NCBI GenBank assembly: GCA_902786515.1
Contig: CADADA010000019.1
Coordinates: forward strand, 1-62,240
Reading direction: 5' to 3'
Length of the DNA stretch: 62,240 bases
DNA from: an uncultured Lachnospiraceae bacterium
Lineage (GTDB): Bacteria > Bacillota > Clostridia > Lachnospirales > Lachnospiraceae
The notes below the pieces were generated by a model that saw nothing but the letters and a program-made list of their open reading frames with translations, did no database searches and was not told the origin of the DNA. The translations under genes and the position numbers were made by a program. Positions 46,211 through 56,057 of the stretch are shown in pieces (the stretch's first letter is position 1; the number at the start of each line of letters is the position of its first letter).

Positions 46211-46864
46211 ATGGCAAAATTAGTAGAAATTAAAAATTTATCAAAGTCATACGGAGATAGAATTATATTTAACGATATTAATATTACAATTGATGAGGGA
46301 GAGTTCTTGTCTATTGTAGGACCAAGTGGCTGTGGAAAGTCGACACTATTAAATATGATAGGACTTTTGGAGGAATATGATTCGGGAGATATAAAAATAT
46401 CAGGTAAAAAAATCCCACCAATTAACAGTAGTAAAGCGGTGAAGGTGCGGAGGGACAAAATCAATTATCTATTTCAATCGTATGCATTAATCAATGATAT
46501 GACCGTGATACAAAATCTTTTAATTGCAATGAAGTTTTTGGAATTATCTAAAAAAGAAAAACTGAAAAGAATTAAAGAAGTTTTAGAATACGTAAAACTG
46601 TATGAATTAAGAAATCAGAAAGTAAATACATTGTCGGGAGGAGAGCAGCAGAGGGTTGCAATTGCGAGAACCATATTAAAGCCGGGAGATATTATATTGG
46701 CAGATGAACCTACAGGAGCATTAGATTCAGAAACTGTTGATATCGTGTTTTCACTTATCAGGGATCTTAGTACAAAATATGGTAAAACAATAATAATGGT
46801 TACCCATAGCGAAGGACTTGCCGGCAAGACGGACAGAATTATTGATTTAAAAAAATATATGTGA
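46211..46864 (+). CDS. ABC ATPase, lactococcin-972 group
   Basis: 217 residues. Walker A GPSGCGKST, Q-loop LFQS, signature LSGGEQQR, Walker B IILADEP, and VTHS where histidine is kept. AAGGAGAG precedes the start. It partners the 737-residue permease; the ATPase/permease pair next to the peptide gene is the standard bacteriocin-group arrangement. Confidence 0.92.
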   Translation: MAKLVEIKNLSKSYGDRIIFNDINITIDEGEFLSIVGPSGCGKSTLLNMIGLLEEYDSGDIKISGKKIPPINSSKAVKVRRDKINYLFQSYALINDMTVIQNLLIAMKFLELSKKEKLKRIKEVLEYVKLYELRNQKVNTLSGGEQQRVAIARTILKPGDIILADEPTGALDSETVDIVFSLIRDLSTKYGKTIIMVTHSEGLAGKTDRIIDLKKYM

Positions 46865-46942
46865 TAAGTTTTTTATGAACAAAATTTGCTGTTTTATATT
46901 TTATACAGCACTTTTGTATCAGTAAATTATTGGAGGAATATT

Positions 46943-49023
46943 ATGAGAAAAAAGAAATCAGGAAATATACTTAAGAAAAGTACAAGTGCATTGCTGGTAG
47001 CAGCAATGTTACTAACAAGCCTGCCTTTGGGTAATGCGAAAGAAACAGTAAATGCAGATGAAGAATTGTCAACGATATATTTTGTGGATAATTCAGATGA
47101 GAAATGGGTTGGTAATGATGATGCAAGAATTTGTTTAGTCGATAACAGCCATGGTCATGTTAAGTATGATATGTCAAAGGTTGACGATGTTACATGGGAA
47201 GTATCAGTACCTGAATCTGCAAGTAATGTTACATTTAACAGATTAGATGACGACACAGACACACAGTGGAATTCATGGAGTGCCGGTGGGAAAGATGACA
47301 AAAATGTTTATTTTGCAGATGGAGCAGAATATGGCCATTGGGGTTACGATGACGAATTAAAAGAACAGTATTTCCACGCGGGAGACGTAGTTTATGTCGA
47401 TATAAACGAGTTCGAAAATTGGAGAAATTCTAATGCTGTATTATATGTTAATTTCAATGAAGCAGCTAAAAAGAATTCACAGGATATTATTTTAGCAGAT
47501 GCAGATAAGTCTATATGGAATCCTAAAACAGTTGATTATGAACAGGAAAAGAATGTATTTGCGTATGTTATAACAAAAGAAGACGAAGGACGTAATGTTT
47601 TAAGATTCTGGAGAGGAAATGATACAACATTATGGAATTGTTCAGTAAAGCTAACTTATAAGGATTTCAGCAAAGGAAAAAATGTTGTTAAAATCAAGGA
47701 TTGGAATAATCAAGGAGTTCTTGAAAAAAGAGATTTTGAAATAAATTTTGAAGCTGATAAGGATAATGATTCATTATGTGATTATATAGAAACCGTATTA
47801 GGTCTTGATAAGAATTCGGCCGATACGGATAATGATGGCTTAACAGATGGTGAAGAAATAACGATAACGAAAACAGATGCGGCGGTATATGATTCATATC
47901 AGTCAGGTGTGGCTGACGGAGATGTTGACATGGACGGTGACGGTCTTACAAATAAAGAAGAAATCTCATATGGCTCTGATCCGAATTTAAAAGATACAGA
48001 TAATGATGATATTGATGATTATACAGAAGTAAATGAATACAAAACAAAACCGGCAGACGAATCATTAATAAATTAGGTTATGCATCATCAATGGAATATA
48101 ACATTCCTGTTTATAATTATAACAGCGACCCAACCAAAACAGACACAGATGATGATGGACTTTTTGATGGTATGCCAAGATATACAAAGGACGATAAAGT
48201 AGCTGCACCTAAAGATTCACAGCCAAAGGTTAAGAATGGAAATCCACTAATATGGCAGACACATGTCAATAATAAAAATAATAATATAATGCCGCAGCAT
48301 TATAACTCAGGTGACTGGTCTTCTTTATCCGGATTTGATAAGAAAACAGCAGATGAGTTGGTAAAATTACTTTTAAAATTCAGAAATACCATTAATAATA
48401 ATAGTAAGACATTAAGAACCGGAGCATTAGCGATAAAATATATGTGTGAAGGAGATACTGTATTAGGGGCATATATACTTAATTTTGTTCGCGATGACCA
48501 AAATATGGCATATCATTCACAGCCGGACACATGGCAGAGAAGCTTTGGCTATAATGACTTATATGATGATGTGTTTAGAATTGGCTCATACATGAATATG
48601 GGTAAATTGGAAGATAACAAACGTGATTATGTTCTCTGGATGTGGAAGGGGGATTATTGGAACCTTCAATCTGGTACGGAAATTGGGCTGTATAGATATA
48701 AAGGAATATATTCAGGAACTGAACAGTATGATGTTGTTGACTTTGAAGTGCCAATGAAGTTATACTTATACTATAACGAAGATGGAAGCTATAGTAATGT
48801 ATTTAGCTGGGAACCAACGGACGCTCAATGGTGGATTACAGGATTTAATCCAGACTACAGGGAAGCAAATCCGAGTAAAATGACAACTATAGGAAAGATT
48901 GATTTATCGGCACATGAAGACATTTACCACGGATTGAAGGTAAGTGAAACTTATAAAGATATTAAACCGAGCAATTTACTATTTGATGACAGCAGTAAAT
49001 CAGTGTGGGTGATATGGAATTGA
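46943..49023 (+). pseudogene. Secreted calcium-repeat protein, split by a frameshift
   Basis: Part 1 (46943-48076) has a signal peptide (helix about 14-30), two beta-rich modules (STIYFVDNSDEKWVGNDDA; VVYVDINEFENWRNS) and calcium-binding repeats of the thrombospondin-3 type (DTDNDGLTDGEE; DMDGDGLTNKEE). Part 2 (48091-49023, another frame) continues with DTDDDGLFDG and a C-terminal domain resembling DUF4474 (YVLWMWKGDYWNL...GTEIGLYRYKG). The frames meet near 48065: one gene has lost its frame. GGAGG precedes ATG 46943. A paralog begins at 62028. Confidence 0.8.
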
Positions 49024-49427
49024 TGAAGAAAATTGGTTTAATTATGTTGGTTATATTACTATTAAGCACCCTGTTAACAGGGTGCGGTGACTCGGATTAC
49101 CAGAATCCTGACGTAGTAATATCTAGATTGGGTAAAAAAATATATACTGCCTATGTAGATAAAGATGCAGAAGCGATAAAAGAAATGTTATCGCCCAATA
49201 TGCAAAATAGAGAAAAAACAGATAAAGAGATCGATGCATTTTTAAATATAATAGATGGTAATATAGTGGGATATAAAGAATCACGAGGATCTGCAGGTGC
49301 AGGAAAAATACGTGATGGAGAGTATACGGTGCAGATAGGTAGTGGCTCTGTGCATAAGATAACTACAGATACCGGAAAGACATATCTGCGACAGTGGTTT
49401 TACGTACTATTTTTAATTTTTCTATGA
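49023..49427 (+). pseudogene. DUF5104-like lipoprotein cut by a repeat
   Basis: 134 residues. The lipobox LLTGC, then IYTAYVDKDAEAIKEMLSP and IDAFLNIIDGNIVGYKE match DUF5104 lipoproteins. After KITTDTGKTYLR the sequence runs into the tandem repeat and ends in a hydrophobic tail WFYVLFLIFL, so the last strand of the domain is lost. ATG 49023 overlaps the stop of the preceding gene (ATGA), implying coupling. Confidence 0.75.
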
Positions 49428-49745
49428 TAGATACGTAGAGCTAATCTATGTTACGTATTATTTTCGAGATTTTAGGATATCATGCGTAGTAAATGACGGA
49501 ATCTTACGTATTATTTTGGAGTTTTTGTAAAATGATACGTAGTAAACAGTAGAATCCTACGTATCACTTTTGAGTTTTTATAAAATGATACGTAGTAAAC
49601 AGCAGAATCCTACGTATCACTTTTGAGTTTTTATAAAATGATACGTAGTAAACAGTAGAATCCTACGTATCATTTTGAAATTATCATAAAAACATACGTA
49701 AGAGAAGCCACCCCAACGGATTTCGCTGTGTAACGTGTCAGTTAT
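49401..49745. repeat. 53-bp tandem hairpin repeat with terminal arm
   Basis: Three near-perfect 53-bp units start at 49529, 49582 and 49635 (AAAATGATACGTAGTAAAC...), preceded by about two decayed units from 49401. Each unit holds TGATACGTAG facing CTACGTATCA around TAAACAG-TAGAAT, so it can form a hairpin. The end (49681-49745) is the arm found inverted at 5763. No spacers are seen, so this is not a CRISPR. Confidence 0.85.
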
Positions 49746-49761
49746 TTATTATTCAATCTAC

Positions 49762-49924
49762 TAGTATAGTCGTTTTTAAATACACCAACTTTATATTTGT
49801 CTATGATTCCATCTGCGGCGCCCACGTCAATCGACGTAGCCACCGCTACGCCTCATTCCTCCGCCTTGCAGAGTGAAATCATATCCAAAATATAAAGTAG
49901 GGTTAATTTAAAACGACTATACTG
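49762..49924. mobile_element. TA-flanked MITE, copy 2
   Basis: The ends are TAGTATAGTCG and CGACTATACTG; the right TA has become TG. The interior matches copies 1 and 3 (GCGGCG, GTCAATCGACGTAGCCACCG, CTTGCAG). It lies directly after the 53-bp repeat and before the toxin pair. Confidence 0.85.
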
Positions 49925-50036
49925 TCTGCCAACAATTATAATAAAACTATAAGTAGGTCATTTTGTATGGCAAAAGTTGAAAGACCAAAGCAAGAGAGTT
50001 AATGAAAATATAACAGTAATGAAAGGTGGCGATTAT

Positions 50037-50267
50037 ATGACTACAGTAGTTACAAAGAGCGGCAAAACAATAAAGGTTATTGAAGAATCAGAAAAGGATA
50101 TTGATTTAACTGAATCTGATGAAGAAATGGATACTCGCGCAGTAGAAGCTGTAAAGGCTGCAATTGAAAAAGCAAGGGTTTGTAAAAAACCGATAGCAGG
50201 TTATGATAATGAAAAAAAAGCAGCTTATATAGAATATGCCAATGGGGAGAGAAAGTATGCAGAATAG
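50037..50267 (+). CDS. Antitoxin-like partner of the zeta toxin
   Basis: 76 residues from ATG 50037, with AAAGGTGG upstream. Acidic, helical, ending GYDNEKKAAYIEYANGERKYAE. The family is not recognised with certainty, but its position directly upstream of and overlapping a zeta-type kinase gene makes it the probable antitoxin. Confidence 0.65.
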   Translation: MTTVVTKSGKTIKVIEESEKDIDLTESDEEMDTRAVEAVKAAIEKARVCKKPIAGYDNEKKAAYIEYANGERKYAE

Positions 50268-50811
50268 AAAGCCCATGGTTTTAGTATTGGCTGGTCCTAA
50301 TGGATCAGGGAAAAGCACCATAACCGGTTATTTTGAGAAGGTTGGGAAATATACTAATGCAGACGACATTGTTATGACTACGGGCATGGATAATATGGAG
50401 GCAGCAAAGCTTGTTGACAAAATGAGGTATGACTCTGTTGCCCAAAAAGAAGATTTTACTTTTGAAACAGTTCTGTCATCAAAATATAAGTTAGATATAC
50501 TGAAAAAGGCAAAGCAAGAAGGATATTTCATCAAGTGTGTATTTGTTCTCACTATTGATCCAAAGATAAATATTAATAGAATAGAAATGAGAGTTTCATT
50601 GGGCGGTCATAATGTTGAGAGTAAAAAGGTAATTGATAGATATTATAAATCACTCAATAACATTAAGGAATTGCTAGAAATCTGTGACATTATGCATGTT
50701 TATGATAACACTGATTATCCTAAACGAATAATCAGAAAGCATAAGGAACAGTTTTCTATTTATCCGAATAGTTATTGGAGTAAAGAGGCTATCATGGACT
50801 TGATTGGATAA
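50257..50811 (+). CDS. Zeta-toxin-family P-loop kinase
   Basis: 184 residues from ATG 50257, which overlaps the antitoxin by 11 bases. Walker A AGPNGSGKST, the NADDI motif, FETVLSS and a late RVSLGGHNV, as in zeta toxins and related kinases. Zeta toxins phosphorylate UDP-N-acetylglucosamine and block wall synthesis; antitoxin binding stops this. Whether this protein has that substrate is inferred. Confidence 0.88.
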   Translation: MQNRKPMVLVLAGPNGSGKSTITGYFEKVGKYTNADDIVMTTGMDNMEAAKLVDKMRYDSVAQKEDFTFETVLSSKYKLDILKKAKQEGYFIKCVFVLTIDPKININRIEMRVSLGGHNVESKKVIDRYYKSLNNIKELLEICDIMHVYDNTDYPKRIIRKHKEQFSIYPNSYWSKEAIMDLIG

Positions 50812-51054
50812 GAGTCATGAAGTCGCCGTGAAGTCACTATGCAGTCAAACGAGCGATTAATAGGCGTAAATAGAATTAAAAACACAATAAAATAGTAATA
50901 AAACAGGCGTAAAATCAAAGGGAAACGCCAGTTAACCATTCGGTGAAATCGAGATGGAATAATTTTTTAGAGCTCTCAAAAGCTTATAAAATGGGCGATT
51001 GCGGGCTTGTTTTTTGCCTAGCGGTACAATTTTGGTATTAAATAAAGACATGTG

Positions 51055-51186
51055 ATGGATAATATTTTTCGATTGAAAATACAAAGAGAGGTTGAATTAC
51101 GAGAATCTAATTATATTGATATTGAAGAGGATAAAGATACTTCATACATTATGCCAGTTTTAGGGAGAATAGGAAAGACAGGATAA
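51055..51186 (+). CDS. Short ORF, probable gene fragment
   Basis: 43 codons (MDNIFRLKIQREVELRESNY..., ending VLGRIGKTG). The composition is protein-like but there is no clear ribosome site, and it is not a known small protein. A remnant is the most likely explanation. The 240 bases before it hold nothing recognisable. Confidence 0.25.
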   Translation: MDNIFRLKIQREVELRESNYIDIEEDKDTSYIMPVLGRIGKTG

Positions 51187-51235
51187 AAAAAACTGCTACC
51201 ATCATCAAAAAAGGATATGATGGCAACAGCTTTTT
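51184..51235 (-). terminator. Terminator of the AAA-ATPase pseudogene
   Basis: On the minus strand: GCTG, CCATCAT paired with ATGATGG, then a run of eight T. Confidence 0.7.
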
Positions 51236-51241
51236 GATTTA

Positions 51242-52842
51242 TTATAACAATGTAATTTTTTCTATTTTACACACATGTTCCTTGTTCTCGGAACGCTTTT
51301 CATAACTAATTCCCACGAGAATAACTTCTCCTTTGTATCCGTTCAGTGCCTCAACATATTTCTTCTCTCGTATTTGATCCAAAGCTGTCTCGCATTTTTT
51401 GTTCCATTTAAGTTCTATGACCATAGCAGGTTTGTCTCTGCCTGGCAACGGGACGAATACCATATCTGCAAATCCATAACCGGCCGGCATCTCACGTATG
51501 ATTCTATAGTCATTACGGGCGGTATAATAAGCTAATGTGATACAGCTTGCCAATGAATTTTCATCGTGATAATTTAAAATGCTGGTATTTTATCTATGAC
51601 AGATGTCTATCTGCTCTGCTACTTCCTCTTCATCTCCTGCAAGGGTTGCACGCATTAAACGCTCCGAATTCTCAATTGCGCGGATTACCTTCGACCATTT
51701 AGTTGCCTTTAAGGTGCGTTCAAAAATCTGACGGATTTCCTTGTTTGGAAGATATACTTCTTCGGTTTCTTCATCAAATGCCACATACCCCAAATGAATC
51801 AAAGCAGTAAGTACATCATCTTTATCTTTAAAATTCATCATATCATTTTCATAACTAAAAGTATTTACTTTCACACTATGTCCGCCTAAAATTGCAACGA
51901 TATCATCTCTCAGACCATCAAAATTCATGGTAATATAATGAACAAGGTTATTATATGCGACGGTCTGTGACCAGTAATTTTTACAACTTCCGCTTCGCAT
52001 TGCCCTTACCACTGAATTTGGACCGCAGATGTGATTAACTCCCGGAAATTGATAGCCATCATACCATTCCATAACTTCCTCATAGTTCATATGGTACTGT
52101 TCACACAAAGCTTTTACTTCATCTTCAGTAAAACCAATATATTTTGCCAAAACTTCAGGATTTGTCATGGTATATTCATAAAAATTGTTGAGAGCAGATT
52201 CGCTGTTGTATTTTTTTATAGGAAGGATACCGGTAAGATATGCCAATACCGTAAATTTTTTGGAACTGTTTCCCTTAAATAATCCACGTAACAAATTGAT
52301 ATAGCGAGCCTGTACCTCTTCGTTTGATTTGTCATCCCTAAACAGACAGTCCCATTCATCAATGATGATTACAAATTTTGCCCCGGTCTTATCGTTGATT
52401 TTAGCCAAAGCATCAGCTATGCCATCTTTCTCACAATTTACAATGTTTGGAAATGACTCATCTAATTCCATCACAACATCTTTCTCAATTGAATCCAAAG
52501 TTTCCTCAGGAGTTTTTCTTCTTGCACGGATATCGGCCAAATCTATCCGGATAACATCATACTTATTCAAATTGCAATCCCAATTTCATATTCGGATATC
52601 TTTCTTCCCTGAAATAACGGTCTGGAATCGCAGCCTTTCTCAAAATATGCAGCAATAGTGTTAGCAGTAATTGACTTGCCAAAGCGTCTTGGCCTGCTTA
52701 CGCATACATATCGTTGTTCTGTGTTGATAACTTCATTAAAAAAATGTAATATATCGGTTTTGTCTACATAAATCTGAGAGTGTATAACCGAATCAAATTC
52801 TTCATTTCCACGATTCAAAAAAATTCCCATATTAATCTCCAT
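51242..52842 (-). pseudogene. AAA-ATPase-like/PD-(D/E)XK nuclease family protein, broken twice
   Basis: Three pieces form one 530-codon protein. The N-part (52842-52567) has FGKSITANTIAAYF (P-loop region), then a frameshift near 52590, where the next frame reads WDCNLNKYDVI. The middle has IIDEWDCLF (Walker B) and YDGYQFPG. A TAA (minus strand 51592-51590) interrupts it in frame, and the last part carries ADMVFVPLPGRDKPAMVIELKWNK, the nuclease core. The domain order is that of the AAA-like and DUF1703 family, often multi-copy in gut Clostridia and Bacteroidetes; the function is unproven. Confidence 0.88.
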
Positions 52843-52950
52843 TCTGTATTTTCAAATACCTTTAAGTAATTAAGGTATGACTATAGTATAGCGAAAACAA
52901 ATGGTTTTGAAAAGTATCAATAATGTATAATTAAACAGATGCAGGCTGCA

Positions 52951-53757
52951 CTACATCAAAAATTTTTGAATAACTTTCAATATTCCGTTATCATCATTCG
53001 AGTCTGTGACAAAATCTGCTGCGGCTTTTACCGCTTCCTGTGCATTTTCCATAGCAACTCCGAGACCTGCAATTTCAATCATGGATATATCGTTAAAACC
53101 ATCTCCACAGCAAATCATCTGTTCGCTTGATAGTCCAAGACTTGTAAGAAGTCGTAAAAGAGACTGTGCTTTATCTATGTTTTTAGGCATAATTTCAAGG
53201 AAAAACGGTTCTGAACGAAAAATATTAAGTAGAGAATTATATCTCTTTTTCAGGTTGAGTTCCATCTCTGCGATAACTTTAGGTTCTCCTGTCATAAGGC
53301 ATTTAATAACCGGAAAACGAACATAGTCTTTAAAGTTATCTACCTGCTTTATCTTCATCTTAGTTATATTTGATTCCAATTGCATATAATTATTGATTTT
53401 TGTGCCGGCAATGATGGTATCGTCTTTGTAGGTATTGATACCTATATTATTTTCTACGGCAAAATCATATAATTCAGGAATCACACTTTTAGGAAGTGTC
53501 TGTCTGTATACATCTTCTTTTGTTCTCCAATTTGTAATCAGACCTCCGTTGTATGAAAGAACATAACTTCCGAATTTTTCAAATTGCAATTCATCAGCAA
53601 GCTCGGTTACACCATATGTAGGCCTTCCGGTGGCTATTACAACAGTATACCCTTTCTTTTGAATGTCAAGGAGTGCTTCCAGAGTTGGAGTGCTTATTTC
53701 TTTGTTAGAATTAGTCAGAGTTCCGTCGATGTCAAGTGCTAATAATCGATAGTTCAT
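52951..53757 (-). CDS. Cof-type HAD phosphatase
   Basis: 268 residues, the usual Cof length. Motif I LLALDIDGTLTNSN, motif II VIATGRP, a type IIB cap between, motif III lysine-type and motif IV ICCGDGFNDISMIEIAG. It dephosphorylates small sugar or flavin phosphates in known relatives. It sits 64 bases downstream of the ABC-2 operon on the same strand and may be co-transcribed. Confidence 0.93.
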   Translation of the reverse strand: MNYRLLALDIDGTLTNSNKEISTPTLEALLDIQKKGYTVVIATGRPTYGVTELADELQFEKFGSYVLSYNGGLITNWRTKEDVYRQTLPKSVIPELYDFAVENNIGINTYKDDTIIAGTKINNYMQLESNITKMKIKQVDNFKDYVRFPVIKCLMTGEPKVIAEMELNLKKRYNSLLNIFRSEPFFLEIMPKNIDKAQSLLRLLTSLGLSSEQMICCGDGFNDISMIEIAGLGVAMENAQEAVKAAADFVTDSNDDNGILKVIQKFLM

Positions 53758-53821
53758 TATAATTAAATCCTTTCGGTTTGTAAAAATTACTCATATATTT
53801 TAATCACATGATAAAGTTATG

Positions 53822-54880
53822 TCAAGTAAATATTTTCAGATACCATGTTGGTGGAAAGCAATTTTGTAAAAGTTTAAAACGTGAATCCAGCTCACAGACA
53901 TCAATAAATACCGGACAAATCAACAGACTGCTGATGAGCAGAACCGGCAACAGCCCGCAAAATAACGTACGTGATTGTATCAAAAGAGTCAGCACATATA
54001 CTATTGATGTAAGCATGATATCATACAAAATCATAAAAAATATTTCCTTAAAAATATTGCCCGCAGATTTTGACAGTATAAGTCCAACAATACATGATAA
54101 AGATATTATCAGTGTAGGCGTCAGTATAACAAATACACCGGATAAATGGAGTCTATAGCCGAATCTTGTTCTAAATATTCCATTATTCCTGTCCTGATAG
54201 AGTTGTATGGCACCTGCAAAACACGTAGCAAATATCACAATCGCAAGCAGTCCGCGGACTGACAGAATAAGATATCCGGGTAACAAAACAGAAGCATCTT
54301 TTGAGAGCGTTTCTTCTCCCGTATATTTGAACGAGTAGGTTGAACCGTTTGTTTTGTAGGTATTATACAGTGTATTTATCTCATCCTGAATCCGTTTTTT
54401 CTGATAATCTCTAAACAGTCCGGTATCATCAATATAATTCTCAAGTATATGAAGAGCGTATTCATTGTATATTGCGGAAAAAACCAGCTCGTTAGTAATT
54501 GATGAAATAGAATACGTTCCCGGTATTACTTTAATGGAATGTCTGAATTTTCCATTATCCATGATAATGTTGATATTAGCTGGAATCACGTATCCGCACT
54601 GGCATTTTCCTGTAGCGACCATTTGATTTAGTTCAAGTTCACTGTCAGCCACAACAAATTTGATGGCATCACTTGAATTTACAAGCCGGTTTTTAATTCC
54701 TTCACTGGTGGCGTCATCGGATGGCATGTACAGTCCGGCACATAAATGTATATTATTTACAGTAAATTCTTTTTTCAGTGCCACCGAAAGTATGGGAAGG
54801 CTGATAAAAAAGATAAGAAATATAGGCTTTTTAAACAGGCGTTTCGCCATCAAATAAAAATATATAAGAGATTGTTTCAT
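53822..54880 (-). CDS. ABC-2-type permease subunit 2
   Basis: 352 residues. One N-terminal helix (about 17-35), a soluble extracytoplasmic domain, then five C-terminal helices, with a final FPPTWYLKIFT. The ABC-2 layout is clear. Its ATG overlaps the stop of the preceding gene by one base (TAATG). It pairs with the 386-residue permease. No substrate is known. Confidence 0.82.
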   Translation of the reverse strand: MKQSLIYFYLMAKRLFKKPIFLIFFISLPILSVALKKEFTVNNIHLCAGLYMPSDDATSEGIKNRLVNSSDAIKFVVADSELELNQMVATGKCQCGYVIPANINIIMDNGKFRHSIKVIPGTYSISSITNELVFSAIYNEYALHILENYIDDTGLFRDYQKKRIQDEINTLYNTYKTNGSTYSFKYTGEETLSKDASVLLPGYLILSVRGLLAIVIFATCFAGAIQLYQDRNNGIFRTRFGYRLHLSGVFVILTPTLIISLSCIVGLILSKSAGNIFKEIFFMILYDIMLTSIVYVLTLLIQSRTLFCGLLPVLLISSLLICPVFIDVCELDSRFKLLQNCFPPTWYLKIFT

Positions 54881-56040
54881 TATGATAACCTCCTTGTTGC
54901 AGTGTCAGACAAAATTGATGTTATTAATAAAATTACGGACATAACGATAAGCATGGAGCTGTGTGATGGTCTGTCGTACAAAGCATATTGAATTTGATTA
55001 AAAATCAGTCCTGAAGGCAGCAAATCGCCAAAATCCTGCAAATAAGCGGGGAAAAATACTTTCGGTAGAAAATATCCGGAAAGCAGACAGCAGGAAAAAT
55101 TCAATAAAAATATAATCATGATTCCAACGGAGCCAGATGCTGAAATCTTATAAAGCAGTGCTGTAAGTGAAACACTGCAAAGCACTGCGGGCAATAGCTT
55201 CAATGCTTCTTCAGGTGACAGTACAATACAAAGTGCGGCTTCGCACATTGTTACAAATATAAATATTTTTGAAAATACCCGGAATAAGTACGGGATTCCA
55301 CGTGTAGACGAATACATATCAAATACTCCGTTTTCTTCATTGAAAAATGTGGGACAGGCAATGCCGATTAGTAACAAAACAAAACCTATACCTGCGCATT
55401 TATAATATTCTGCAATGGTAATTGAGCCGCTTATGGCAGAGCCGGATTTTTTATACATTTTCTGCCTTTGAAGCACATATTTAAGATAAGTTTTATTTAA
55501 ATATTGATTGGCATCAGCATCTTTGTCACCAAGATTGTATTTTTGATATAAATCAAATTGAGTATAAATCCCTGCCTGAGCAGAAGCGAGGATGTCAGCA
55601 CCTGCAACACTTAGCTGTCTAAGTACAAGTGTTATCATACTGCCATTGTCAGAAAACATGATTTCTATGGGAAGATTTCTTCCGTTTTTAACGCTTTCGG
55701 TAAAACCCTCGGGTATGATAAGAGCACACTGCACCTTTTTCTGACGGATTAAACGTTTTGCCGTTTCGTAATCTGTCTCAATAAATTCACATGTTTCAGA
55801 AATTGATTTTGTGCTTTCTAACATTTGTACAAGATAATCCGTCAAATCTGAAGTATCTCCCGGTACAATTGCCGCTTTTATTTTGTAGGTGTAGACAGAC
55901 TGCTCTTTGAATACTTTTTCTCCACAAAAGGCGATAAGCCCTGCCATCAATGACAGGGCTGCAACACCTATGGCTAGTGCGGGTATAAGCCGTAAAAGTC
56001 TTTTTAGTTGTAAATAAAAATATATTAATAAACGTTTCAT
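54880..56040 (-). CDS. ABC-2-type permease subunit 1
   Basis: 386 residues of the same plan as its partner: helix at about 15-38, extracytoplasmic domain, five or six C-terminal helices, with ISETCEFIETDYETAKRLIRQKKVQCALIIPEGFTESVKNG between. The two permeases share the N-terminal LIYFYL-x-x-KRL pattern, so they probably arose by duplication. Confidence 0.83.
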   Translation of the reverse strand: MKRLLIYFYLQLKRLLRLIPALAIGVAALSLMAGLIAFCGEKVFKEQSVYTYKIKAAIVPGDTSDLTDYLVQMLESTKSISETCEFIETDYETAKRLIRQKKVQCALIIPEGFTESVKNGRNLPIEIMFSDNGSMITLVLRQLSVAGADILASAQAGIYTQFDLYQKYNLGDKDADANQYLNKTYLKYVLQRQKMYKKSGSAISGSITIAEYYKCAGIGFVLLLIGIACPTFFNEENGVFDMYSSTRGIPYLFRVFSKIFIFVTMCEAALCIVLSPEEALKLLPAVLCSVSLTALLYKISASGSVGIMIIFLLNFSCCLLSGYFLPKVFFPAYLQDFGDLLPSGLIFNQIQYALYDRPSHSSMLIVMSVILLITSILSDTATRRLS

Positions 56041-56057
56041 ATCGTTTTACCCTTTTA

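Noticed and set aside
49401..49745. Possible CRISPR array (regular 53-bp spacing)
   Set aside because: The whole 53-bp period repeats, with no unique spacers, and each unit is a hairpin; no cas gene is nearby.
52880..52895. ACTATAGTATAG upstream of the AAA-ATPase pseudogene as a MITE fragment
   Set aside because: A short self-complementary A/T sequence without the flanking MITE interior.
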